Shown here: piece by piece, positions 25,394 to 33,149 of the stretch
How positions within the stretch are numbered: the first letter of the stretch is position 1
How the letters are laid out: every line of letters begins with the position of its first letter
Source of the DNA: JAJUJL01 sp041736465
GTDB taxonomy: Bacteria; Chloroflexota; Anaerolineae; Anaerolineales; UBA4823
DNA length: 64,000 nucleotides
Assembly (NCBI GenBank): GCA_041736465.1
Contig: JBGSTO010000462.1
Span: forward strand, 186,001-250,000
Reading direction: 5' to 3'
Notes under the pieces: model-generated
Told to the model about the DNA's origin: nothing
What the model saw: the letters and a program-made list of their open reading frames with translations, nothing else
Database searches by the model: none
Translations under genes and position numbers: made by a program

Positions 25394-26983
25394 TTATTGG
25401 ATCAACTTGCCTGGATTCAATAATCCCAACGGGTCGAACTGGCGGCTGAGCGCCTGTATCGCCTCCAGGCCAAGCTGCCCTTTCTCGGCATACAGATAGG
25501 GCAGGTGATCGGCGCCAACGCCGTGCTGGTGGCTGATGGTGCCTTTGCAGGCGATAATCTGCTGGCTGGCGGCAGATTTCAGCCGGCTCCAGCGCTCCAG
25601 GGTGACTTGGGGATCGCGGCTGCGGCGAAACAGGTAGGTGGTATAGAGGCTGGCGCCATCGGTATATATGTGAGACAGGTGGGTGAAGACCAGCACGCGT
25701 TCCCCATCTTGCAAGGCGCTGCGCAGAGCTGTCTGGATCTGCCGAGCGGCGGGCATCACCGCTGACCAGGGCAGCGCAGTCTCGAGCGTGTCGATAGCGA
25801 ACCCGGCATCCCAGAGCGTGTTGCGCAGATAGGGCGTCAGGAAGCGTTTCTTCTGCCAGGTGTGCCCGATCAAGCCGCCGGTTAACAGACCGCGATGTGC
25901 GCGGATGATTTCTTCGGCCTGGCGGCGAGCCAGGTGAGCGATTCGGCGTCTGCCAGTAACAGCATAAATCAGCAGCGACCTGCCGGATGGATACCCGAGC
26001 CAATTCAACCCGCGGTTGGCCCAGCGTACCTGGTTCTCCTTGCCAGACAGCTCCAAAGTGGTCTCTGTTTCAGTTTCGTCGCTCAGCCGGAGCATGGACA
26101 GCGGGATGCGCTCCTGTGCGATCGCGCGCAGCGCTTGCGAGCCTGCTTCCCAGTCGTGGAAGAAAGCCGCATAGAATCCTTCCATCTCCGGCAGAGGATG
26201 AATGCGCACAGAAGCCCGGCTGATGATCCCCAGACGCCCTTCGCTGCCCAGAACGACCTGGCGCAGATCAGGACCGGCAGCGCTGGCTGGCAGGCAGGGC
26301 ATCTCCATATCGCCGTCAAAGGTATGCAGTACCCCACCGGCGAAGGCATCTTCGATGCGACCGTAATAATAAGACTGCTGCCCGCTGGACCGGGTGGCGA
26401 TCCAGCCGCCCAATGTGGAAAGCTCGAAGGACTGCGGAAAATGCCCCAGGGTGTATCCTTGCTGGCGCAGCTGCTCTTCCAGGTGCGGGCCGCGCACACC
26501 CGCCTGAAATGTTGCCGTCCGGCTGGGTTTATCCAGTGCAATCAGCCGGTCGAGTCGCGAAAGATCAACGGTGAGCACCGGGATATCGCCTGGAAGTGGA
26601 TTGATATGCCCAACGACGCTGGTGCCGCCGCCGTAAGGGATCAATTGAATTTGGGCATCTTTCGCATAGCCGAGAATATTGCGGATGTCCTGTTCAGTTT
26701 CGGGAAAACTCACGCCATCCGGCAGAGCCCGCAGCACGCCGGAACGCAGCGCCACCCAATCCGGCAAGCTGTGCCCGCGGGCGTGCAGCACGCGCTCGAG
26801 GGGGTCGGTGGTGAAAAGTGGATTTTCTGGCAGGCGTGTTGCCAGTGCCTGATCCAGGACGCTTTGCAGATCCGCATCTGGAAACGATTCCCCAACACCG
26901 ACCGCGGTTTCAAGATATGCTCTGGCGCTGGGCGGCAGTGGGTATGTGGTGGCAGTATCTCCCCAACCATTCCATCGTCTCAT
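25394..26983 (-). CDS. Alkyl-DHAP-synthase-like FAD oxidoreductase (529 aa)
   Basis: Start at ATG 26983 follows GGAGG and overlaps the fadR-like stop by four bases (ATGA); a longer frame into that gene is rejected. The N-terminus 'MRRWNGWGD' recalls the conserved KWNGWGY of alkylglycerone-phosphate synthase (AGPS). The PCMH-type FAD domain has 'PYGGGTSVVGH' (117-126) and 'STLGGWIATRSSGQQSYYYG', and the C-terminal active-site motif is 'ISHQHGVGADHLPYL' (His485, His487), close to the His-triad of AGPS. The family exchanges the acyl group of acyl-DHAP for a fatty alcohol to make ether lipids. The GlpD, kinase and FadR-type neighbours fit lipid metabolism. YgcU-like alternatives with unknown substrates remain possible. 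Confidence 0.8.
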   Translation of the reverse strand: MRRWNGWGDTATTYPLPPSARAYLETAVGVGESFPDADLQSVLDQALATRLPENPLFTTDPLERVLHARGHSLPDWVALRSGVLRALPDGVSFPETEQDIRNILGYAKDAQIQLIPYGGGTSVVGHINPLPGDIPVLTVDLSRLDRLIALDKPSRTATFQAGVRGPHLEEQLRQQGYTLGHFPQSFELSTLGGWIATRSSGQQSYYYGRIEDAFAGGVLHTFDGDMEMPCLPASAAGPDLRQVVLGSEGRLGIISRASVRIHPLPEMEGFYAAFFHDWEAGSQALRAIAQERIPLSMLRLSDETETETTLELSGKENQVRWANRGLNWLGYPSGRSLLIYAVTGRRRIAHLARRQAEEIIRAHRGLLTGGLIGHTWQKKRFLTPYLRNTLWDAGFAIDTLETALPWSAVMPAARQIQTALRSALQDGERVLVFTHLSHIYTDGASLYTTYLFRRSRDPQVTLERWSRLKSAASQQIIACKGTISHQHGVGADHLPYLYAEKGQLGLEAIQALSRQFDPLGLLNPGKLIQ

Positions 26984-27684
26984 CGATTGCCTCCGTTTTC
27001 GAGTGCCCCTTGCCACAAACCCAGGCTCTCTTGCATCACCGTGCGGGTAAGTGCTTCTGCCTGGGCAGCATCCTTTGCGCTGACTGCTTTTTCCAGAGAC
27101 CGGTAATACTCTCTGGAATGTCTCCGGGTGACCGGGGTGGAGAAATAGAGGCTGCCGATTTGGGAATACAGATCGCGGAAGCCGTTCAAGATCAAGGTGA
27201 AGACTGGATTGTGCGACGCCACGGTCAGGGTGTGGTGGAGACGGAAATCGAAATTCGCAAAAGCGTGCTGATCTTCTGGGAGGGTGATGGCCCCTGTCAA
27301 ACACTCGAGCACGGCGCCAGGAGTGTTTTCAACTGCCAGGCGGGCATAAGCTGGCGCCATCAGCATCCGCACCATCAGCAGGTTGGAGATGAACCCGTCT
27401 GGAAGACCCTGTTCGCGGCGGGCGATGGCAGACAGCACTGCCAGATTGCCCTCCTGCCAATAATCGCGGACGCGGGTAGATTTACCATGGCGGATCTCCA
27501 GCCAGCCATCGCGTGCCAACCTTTGCAGCGCTTCACGCATGGTTGGGCGGGTGACGCCCAGGCGGACGGCAAGCTCGCGTTCAGGTGGCAGTGAGCTGTT
27601 TATGGGGAAGTAATTGCTTAGGATGGCATCAATCAGGCGGGTTTCAGCCAGCTCTGCCGGTTTCAAAATGGTTTTCCACTGCAT
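26980..27684 (-). CDS. fadR: FadR-type GntR regulator (234 aa)
   Basis: Start placed at ATG 27684, nine bases after AGGAG; this gives an N-terminus the same length as E. coli FadR, whereas upstream in-frame TTG/ATG codons overlap a putative operator. The winged helix carries 'SLPPERELAVRLGVTRPTMR' and 'EALQRLARDGWLEIRHGKST', very close to FadR. The C-terminal half also follows FadR rather than generic FCD regulators ('VASHNPVFTLILNGFRDLYS', 'IGSLYF'). FadR binds long-chain acyl-CoA and then leaves DNA. It is therefore likely to control the downstream AGPS-like, glpD and kinase genes, with which it overlaps, and itself. Symbol given by resemblance from memory. Confidence 0.85.
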   Translation of the reverse strand: MQWKTILKPAELAETRLIDAILSNYFPINSSLPPERELAVRLGVTRPTMREALQRLARDGWLEIRHGKSTRVRDYWQEGNLAVLSAIARREQGLPDGFISNLLMVRMLMAPAYARLAVENTPGAVLECLTGAITLPEDQHAFANFDFRLHHTLTVASHNPVFTLILNGFRDLYSQIGSLYFSTPVTRRHSREYYRSLEKAVSAKDAAQAEALTRTVMQESLGLWQGALENGGNR

Positions 27685-27710
27685 TTGGGGGTGCTCCTGG
27701 ATCGAATGGT

Positions 27711-27728
27711 CAGAGGTCATACCAGTCA
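27711..27728 (-). promoter_or_regulatory. Putative FadR-like operator
   Basis: On the minus strand the sequence reads TGACTGGTATGACCTCTG. It contains TGGT-N3-ACC with the CTGGT/GACC half-sites of the E. coli FadR palindrome (TGGTCNGACCA), with an imperfect right arm. It lies 27 to 45 bases before the fadR-like start, beside AT-rich TATAGTATTATT (27730-27741), as expected for an autoregulatory operator. Confidence 0.5.
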
Positions 27729-27774
27729 ATAATACTATACATCAAGATTAAGGCTGTGTCTACAGGGAATCAGC

Positions 27775-27803
27775 AAGCCCAGGCACGGCAGAGGCCTGGG
27801 CTT
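27775..27803 (-). terminator. Stem-loop after degV-like gene
   Basis: Inverted repeat aagcccaggc (27775-27784) with gcctgggctt (27794-27803), 9-base loop. It lies 29 bases beyond the DegV stop on the minus strand, but only a weak T-tract (cttgctgatt) follows, so it may be a weak terminator separating DegV from the fadR-like unit. Confidence 0.5.
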
Positions 27804-27831
27804 GTAGAGGATCGCATGTTGGGAAGTTAAC

Positions 27832-28671
27832 TTACGCGACGAAAAATCCTACACCCAGGATTCCAGGGCCACCGTGGGTGATGATGGCTGGGGGAACTTC
27901 TCTAACCGGCACATGCGCCAACCCCAGCGTTGTTTTTAGATCTTCAGCCAGGGCTGTGCCTTGCTCTAGAACCCCGGCATGCATCACGGATAAATATCCC
28001 ATTTCTCCTGGAGCGATTTGCTCCTGTACCACCTGCTTCAATCGAGCCAGGGCGCGGCGGTGTGTGCGTTCTTTTTCGAACTGGTTCACTTTGCCATCCT
28101 GCATCATCAGGATGGGTTTTATTTGCAGCACGCTGCCTAACAACGCCGCTGCGCCGCCGATACGGCCTCCGCGGGCGAGGTATTCCAGGGTATCTACCAG
28201 GAAATAGATTCGGCAGCGAGGGATCATGGCGCGGATCTGGGTTTCGATGAAGTCGGCGGTCTGGCCTTCTTTTGCCCAGCCGTCCGCCAGCAAAACCAGC
28301 GTCGCCATTGGGCTGGCTACCATGCGCGTATCGATCACCCGAATATCCGCGTTGGGGAAATCCATGGCGGCTACAGTCGCAGAACGCACCGTGCCGCTGA
28401 CCTCCGCCGAAGGATGGATGCAGATGATCGTCTCGCCGGTGGGAACGAGTCGTTGGAAAAGCTCTGAGAATAATTCTGGCGGGGGCGCGGCAGTTTTGGG
28501 CAGTACCTTCGCGCTCTGCAGGCGGCGGAGAAACGTGGTTATGTCGATGTCTCGGCCTTCATAGTAGGATTCTTCGCCAAAGTTCACGATTTGAGGGATG
28601 ACGGGGATGCCAAGCTCGGCGGCCTCTGAAGAAGTCAAGGTGGATGTGGTGTCAGTGATGATATGGGTCAT
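27832..28671 (-). CDS. DegV family fatty-acid-binding protein (279 aa)
   Basis: Complete DegV/FakB-type protein: 'HIITDTTSTLTSSEAAELGI' at the N-terminus, 'KTAAPPPELFSELFQRL' (family usually TSxPSxxxF), 'IICIHPSAEVSGTVRSA', 'VIDTRMVASPMATLVL', and 'DTLEYLARGGRIGGAAALLG' with 'QIKPIL'. The family binds a single fatty acid and, with the kinase FakA, presents it for phosphorylation and lipid synthesis. Here the Ser of the first ligand loop appears to be Thr/Ala. GGAG lies eight bases before the ATG. Placement directly upstream of the FadR-type regulator and AGPS-like gene supports a fatty-acid role, though the stem-loop between them suggests separate transcription. No fakA is in the window. Confidence 0.88.
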   Translation of the reverse strand: MTHIITDTTSTLTSSEAAELGIPVIPQIVNFGEESYYEGRDIDITTFLRRLQSAKVLPKTAAPPPELFSELFQRLVPTGETIICIHPSAEVSGTVRSATVAAMDFPNADIRVIDTRMVASPMATLVLLADGWAKEGQTADFIETQIRAMIPRCRIYFLVDTLEYLARGGRIGGAAALLGSVLQIKPILMMQDGKVNQFEKERTHRRALARLKQVVQEQIAPGEMGYLSVMHAGVLEQGTALAEDLKTTLGLAHVPVREVPPAIITHGGPGILGVGFFVA

Positions 28672-28741
28672 ATTATTTCTCCGAATAGATGATGGGCTAC
28701 CTGAATGATAGCATGAAGTATCGAATAGCGATTAAAGGTAA

Positions 28742-28771
28742 GCCGCCGGCTGTGGGAGGTCAGCCGGCGGC
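28742..28771. repeat. GC-rich 11-base inverted repeat in a 290-base gap
   Basis: gccgccggctg (28742-28752) and cagccggcggc (28761-28771) form a strong stem with an 8-base loop. On the minus strand it is followed by ttacctttaat, so it may be a poor terminator or part of the degV 5' leader. The rest of the gap (28672-28904) is AT-rich and likely holds the degV promoter; I see no gene in it. Confidence 0.6.
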
Positions 28772-28904
28772 CCCGGGAGGAGAGAAGTGCTCTACCAAAT
28801 AAGGCTTATGCTTGTGCATGCACGGGCAGTAAATGCTTTATTACCTGTATGATACCAGGAACACTTTAACGAATTGTCAATAACAGGTTAATGTATTGAA
28901 AAGG

Positions 28905-28939
28905 ATAAAAAAAACGAGGCAGGTCATCGCCCTGCCTCG
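28905..28939 (-). terminator. Rho-independent terminator after small membrane protein
   Basis: On the minus strand a 9-base stem (28939-28931 with 28923-28915, cgaggcagg / cctgcctcg) and a 7-base loop are followed by eight T residues and a further T-rich stretch. It closes the long minus-strand array that ends with the 67-residue membrane protein. Confidence 0.9.
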
Positions 28940-28961
28940 CTGATCTTCAGCGGATGCCGGT

Positions 28962-29165
28962 TTAGAAGGCGAAGCGAAACCAATCTGTTCCGGTGAGGAT
29001 CGAGCAGGCAAACGCCATGAAGATAAGCAGCAGAATGATCCCGCAGCCACAGCCAGTGCAGGATGCTCCGCGACCAAACCCAAAATTGTCCTGAAGCCAG
29101 TCAAACAGCCATCCCAGCAAGAACAGCTTTAAAAACCCACCCAAACAACCACTGCGATCGTCCAT
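28962..29165 (-). CDS. Small cysteine-containing membrane protein (67 aa)
   Basis: Short but well supported: AAGGAGA sits upstream of the ATG and a strong terminator follows the stop. The protein has an amphipathic or membrane-associating N-terminal part ('GFLKLFLLGWLFDWLQDNFG'), a central cluster 'CTGCGCG' and a hydrophobic segment 'IILLLIFMAFACSILTG'. The Cys cluster could bind a metal or form disulfides. No family recognised. It follows the membrane subtilase by 80 bases on the same strand and could be an accessory or a stand-alone small protein. Other frames through this stretch lack a ribosome site. Confidence 0.65.
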   Translation of the reverse strand: MDDRSGCLGGFLKLFLLGWLFDWLQDNFGFGRGASCTGCGCGIILLLIFMAFACSILTGTDWFRFAF

Positions 29166-29245
29166 TATGTTCTCCTTTAGGTTTATCAGCTACCTTTTCA
29201 TGAGGATATACGCCAGCCCACCAGAAAAGTTGCTTTGCTAGGAGG

Positions 29246-31687
29246 TCATTTCCCTTGCAGGGCGAGCTGGACAGCCTGGTAGGCATCCACCAGGCCGTAG
29301 CCAGCGGCTGTGCTTGGGTCTGCACTGGCTCCCGGGCAGGCGGGCAGCAGGCCAGTGTAGGCTCTGGCGGTTGAGGAGAGGATCTGCTCCGTGGCCTGGA
29401 TATCGCCGATCAAATCTGGGTTTGCCGACCAGATCAAGGCAACCACACCGGCGACGTGCGGACCCGCCATCGAAGTACCGGATTGAACGGCGTAGGTGCT
29501 GTTTGGAAATGCTGAGAGCACCTCCACACCGGGAGCGAGCAGGTCGGGTTTTACACCCTGGTTTGTAGCGGCAGGGTCCAGTCCGATACTGCTGAAAAAT
29601 GCCAGCGATCCAGACGAATCCACAGCGCCTATGGAGTAGGCGGCATCATAAACCGCCGGTGGTGAGGTCAGGCTGCCGCAGATTGGGCCGTCATTGCCAG
29701 CCGAGGCAACCACAAATACGCCTGCCGCCCTAAGCGACTGTACAGCCGGTTCGAGCGACTGCTCGTCACAGCCCTCTAGAAGCGGGCAGCCCCAGGAGAT
29801 GTTCAGCACTTGCGCGCCCAGCTCGGGACGCCCGTCACGCCAGGGGTCTCCATCGAGTGGAAACGGCGCCAGCATGAACTGCAGGCAATCCAGGTACAGA
29901 GCCGGGCTGCCCAAGTTGCGCGCCAGGTTAACGCAGCCGATCCACTGCGCATCCGGCGCCACGCCGGTGCTGTTGCCCAGGACGAGACCCAGGGTGTGGG
30001 TGCCGTGACCACCAATATCGGTTGGCTGGCGCGTGTGGTTCCAGGGATCGAACCAGTTATAGTCATTCGATCCGCCCAAACCGCGGTAGCTGTCCTGCAG
30101 TTCTGGGTGATCGACCTGCATTCCACTGTCGGAATTCCCGATGACGATGCCCTGCCCGCGCGCGCCGAAATCCTCCCAGACGCGGTCAGCCTGGATTTGG
30201 GTGATATTCCAGGGTACCTGGTCAGGGGCGGATGCCTCGCCAGAGCTCACCGGCACGGGGCGGGGCAGAGGGCGCATCCACGGGTTATCGAGCACGCGAT
30301 CAACTTCGGGCTGCTGTTCCAACCACAACCTGAGAAGCGGTCCACCGCGCACCTGGATGGCATTCACCAGGAAATAGGGCTGGTAAGCGATGCCCCAGCG
30401 ATCCAGCCGCGCCCGCAGCGATGATTGGCTGCCACCGGCATGGGCGAGCAGCGACTGGTAGACGGCAGAACGGCGTTGGAGCGGGTCGGCGATGGACTGG
30501 ACAGCCCCGAGATCAGCCTGATCTGTGAGGATTACGAACAACCCCTCACCGTGAAAGCCGCCGCGCACTTCAGCAACGAATAAGATGGCAACGCCGATCC
30601 AGGCAGCGGCAGGCAGCAGCCAGGCAGCCGGTCGCGGCGCCTCGCCGGAGAATTCACCCCAGAATCCCACCCACAGGCGCGCTGTGATTGCAGCTAACAA
30701 GCCCAGGGCCAGCGAGACAGCAGATGCGTAGCCGGCCCAGATCATCGACTCTCCCATCGAGGCGCTGATGATCAAAGCTAGCTCATCCGGATCGAACCAC
30801 ATCATGGGTGCTGCGGCGCACAACCCGACGAGCAGTGCAGCCGGCGCCAGGGCGGCGAGAGAGATCGCCACTTTTTGTGGCTCTTCATCCCGGGATTTAC
30901 GCCTGCCGGCTCCAAGCATCACCCAGCCCAACGCCGGCAGGCTGATCATCAGAAGAAACTGCATCGCACCAAAGCTGAAGGTGGTGCCGCTTGCCAGCAG
31001 CAGCAAAGTAATGCTGGCAGCAAAACCAGCCCGGAAATGCGAAAAGCTCATGCCCGCACTGCCGCCAGCACCATCAGGGGAGGCAAAAGGCTTCAGGCTG
31101 ACCGCATTAAGCAGCACCGCCAATACACCGAGAGACAATGCCGAGAGCAGCTGCAAGAGCATTTCCAGCAGGGATCCTGCCGCGCCCCACACAATCCACG
31201 GTAGCATGAATATTCCTGCCACAAAAAGTGCGGCAGGCAGTGCAATCGTGTGCGAGGGACTGGCAGTTGTTGTGGATTGAGCGCTGCCTCGCAAGTTAAC
31301 AAATCGGATAACGATTGAAAGCAGCAGCGCGGCTGCAATCTGATAGAGGGCGCGCCCATTGGCCGCGGCCTGGGGTAGAAAGTAGGCTGGCAGAGTGATG
31401 AGCAGAAAGCCAATCGCCAGGAGCCAGCTTTGGAAGATGGCACGGTAGACTGCGTTCTTCCAAAACCAGGATAACAACAGCAGCGGCAGCGCCAGAAGAA
31501 TGATTTGCCCAACTGCCACGAGACCCCAGTAATGGTTGGGGACAGCCATGACCGAGGAGGTGGCAACATATTCTATCGCAACCTTGGCGTAGCTGATCCC
31601 GGCAATCCATACAGCGGCGATGAAAGCGATCAGGGGGTTGAGACAGCCAGCGTTATTTTTCTCGGGATCGGGTATGCTTTCATTCAT
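29246..31687 (-). CDS. Subtilisin-like (S8) serine protease with polytopic N-terminal membrane domain (813 aa)
   Basis: Start at ATG 31687 overlaps the MFS gene's end by eight bases; an upstream in-frame ATG would lie deep inside it. Residues about 15-375 contain roughly ten hydrophobic helices separated by short loops. Residues 385-495 resemble a propeptide or linker ('LRARLDRWGIAYQPYFLVN'). The S8 domain follows with Asp520 ('GNSDSGMQ'), His561 ('GGHGTHT') and Ser739 ('GTSMAGPHVAG'), plus the oxyanion Asn in 'ASAGNDGP'. All catalytic residues are present. Cysteines in the catalytic domain (about 585-670) could form disulfides, implying that the protease faces outside. Bacterial subtilases usually have one signal peptide, so this anchor is unusual. 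Confidence 0.9.
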   Translation of the reverse strand: MNESIPDPEKNNAGCLNPLIAFIAAVWIAGISYAKVAIEYVATSSVMAVPNHYWGLVAVGQIILLALPLLLLSWFWKNAVYRAIFQSWLLAIGFLLITLPAYFLPQAAANGRALYQIAAALLLSIVIRFVNLRGSAQSTTTASPSHTIALPAALFVAGIFMLPWIVWGAAGSLLEMLLQLLSALSLGVLAVLLNAVSLKPFASPDGAGGSAGMSFSHFRAGFAASITLLLLASGTTFSFGAMQFLLMISLPALGWVMLGAGRRKSRDEEPQKVAISLAALAPAALLVGLCAAAPMMWFDPDELALIISASMGESMIWAGYASAVSLALGLLAAITARLWVGFWGEFSGEAPRPAAWLLPAAAWIGVAILFVAEVRGGFHGEGLFVILTDQADLGAVQSIADPLQRRSAVYQSLLAHAGGSQSSLRARLDRWGIAYQPYFLVNAIQVRGGPLLRLWLEQQPEVDRVLDNPWMRPLPRPVPVSSGEASAPDQVPWNITQIQADRVWEDFGARGQGIVIGNSDSGMQVDHPELQDSYRGLGGSNDYNWFDPWNHTRQPTDIGGHGTHTLGLVLGNSTGVAPDAQWIGCVNLARNLGSPALYLDCLQFMLAPFPLDGDPWRDGRPELGAQVLNISWGCPLLEGCDEQSLEPAVQSLRAAGVFVVASAGNDGPICGSLTSPPAVYDAAYSIGAVDSSGSLAFFSSIGLDPAATNQGVKPDLLAPGVEVLSAFPNSTYAVQSGTSMAGPHVAGVVALIWSANPDLIGDIQATEQILSSTARAYTGLLPACPGASADPSTAAGYGLVDAYQAVQLALQGK

Positions 31688-33149
31688 TTTCTTTGCCAGG
31701 TGAGTTAAGTGTAGGATTGATTGGGTTATTTGTGCTTCGTACGAAGGAGGTAAGCAAGCCTGCGATCGCGATTCCCGCTGCGACCAGAAAACTGGTCGAG
31801 GCGGCATTGAACAGCGCACCTGGGTTTCCTTGGGTGAGGGATAACACCGTGGTAAAGATAGCCCCCGAGATGCCTACACCCAGCACCATGCCAACGTTGC
31901 GTGCGGTTGCCATCAGGGCTGAGGCAATCCCCTGGCGCTGCCTGGGGGCTGACCCCAACAAAGCGCTGCTGTTTGGAGAAATGAAGCTGCCGATACCCAA
32001 TCCAGTTACCGAAAGACAAACGACCAGATACCAGGTGGGCGTTTCTGGCCCCAGGCGCGAGAGCATGAAAAGACCGGCGGCTAAAATGCCCATGCCCGCG
32101 GTTGTGGGAATCAATGTGCCGATACGGTCGGAAAGCGTGCCGCTGACCGGCGCAACAAGGGCCATGACGATCGGCTGTGTGGTGAGCAGAAGCCCGGCTT
32201 CGGCAGGACTCAGACTACGCCCCTGGATTAAGTAGAATGGCATCAAAAAGATGATGCTGTACACGCAGATGTAGTTGATCACTGCGCTGGTCATCGAGGC
32301 AGAAAACATGCGCGAACGGAACAGGCGCAGATCCAGCATTGGAGAGGCCGTTTTTTGCTCCCACCAGGTAAAAGAAGCTAATAAGACTGCCGCCAGTACT
32401 AGCAAGGAGAGAACAGCAGGTGAGAGCCAGCCCCAATTGGAACCCTGGTTGAGCCCCAAAAGCAGGCTGGTCAACCCAGCCATAAACAGCAGCGCACCGC
32501 CCCAATCGAATGGTTCCTGAATGGCACTGCCGCGATCCATGGGGATGAACTTCCAACTGAGAAACAAAGCAAACAAACCGACCGGCAGGTTAATAAAAAA
32601 TACGGCCTGCCAGCTGATTAACTCGGTAAGCCAGCCGCCGAGAGATGGCCCTGCGGTCAAGCCGAGGTAGGTCATCGTAGCTTGAAGCCCTAACGCCTGC
32701 CCGCGCTGCCGGGCAGGGAAGCTCTTGCTTAGTATGGCGGGCGAATTGGCCGAGAGCATCGCAGCGCCAAGCGCCTGCAGGCCGCGCGCTGCTATCAGCG
32801 TGCCTACGGAGGAAGACAGCCCGCACAGCACAGAGCTGAAAATGAAAGCAAAGAATCCCGAGATATAGATCGTCTTGTGGCCGCGCAGATCGCCCAGTCT
32901 TCCAAAGCTAGGCAGTAAGCCGCTGACCAGCAGCAAGTAGATGATAACCACCCATTCAACTGTGGCGATCTGGCTGTTGAAGCTGCGGTTGATTACCGGC
33001 AGCACCGTATTGACGACGCTCACATCCAGAGCAGACATGAAGGTGCCTGCGCCGATGGCGACCAGAATCCACCATTTGCCCGCTGGGGAGGGCGCGGTGT
33101 GAGGATGGTCTTCTGTAAGATTTGGATGGCGCTCAGTGTCAGGCGGCAA
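31680..33149 (-). CDS. DHA2-type MFS drug-efflux-like transporter (489 aa)
   Basis: Fourteen-helix major facilitator of the EmrB/QacA class. Motif C-like 'LDVSVVNTVLPVINRSFN' with Asp in the first helix, motif A 'GRLGDLRGHKTIYISG', and 'FFINLPVGLFAL' are all typical. The start is placed at TTG 33149, seven bases after GAGAGG and overlapping the previous gene's end by 11 bases; this gives the usual length, whereas a start at 33350 would add 67 unrelated residues. It probably exports hydrophobic or cationic compounds with proton exchange. The preceding gene is also an MFS transporter and the next is the subtilase, each overlapping. Confidence 0.85.
   Translation of the reverse strand: MPPDTERHPNLTEDHPHTAPSPAGKWWILVAIGAGTFMSALDVSVVNTVLPVINRSFNSQIATVEWVVIIYLLLVSGLLPSFGRLGDLRGHKTIYISGFFAFIFSSVLCGLSSSVGTLIAARGLQALGAAMLSANSPAILSKSFPARQRGQALGLQATMTYLGLTAGPSLGGWLTELISWQAVFFINLPVGLFALFLSWKFIPMDRGSAIQEPFDWGGALLFMAGLTSLLLGLNQGSNWGWLSPAVLSLLVLAAVLLASFTWWEQKTASPMLDLRLFRSRMFSASMTSAVINYICVYSIIFLMPFYLIQGRSLSPAEAGLLLTTQPIVMALVAPVSGTLSDRIGTLIPTTAGMGILAAGLFMLSRLGPETPTWYLVVCLSVTGLGIGSFISPNSSALLGSAPRQRQGIASALMATARNVGMVLGVGISGAIFTTVLSLTQGNPGALFNAASTSFLVAAGIAIAGLLTSFVRSTNNPINPTLNSPGKENE

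Noticed and set aside
25895..27106. 403-codon open frame on the plus strand, antisense to the AGPS-like gene
   Set aside because: No domain visible; it covers the clear FAD-binding motifs of the minus-strand gene and crosses into the fadR-like gene.
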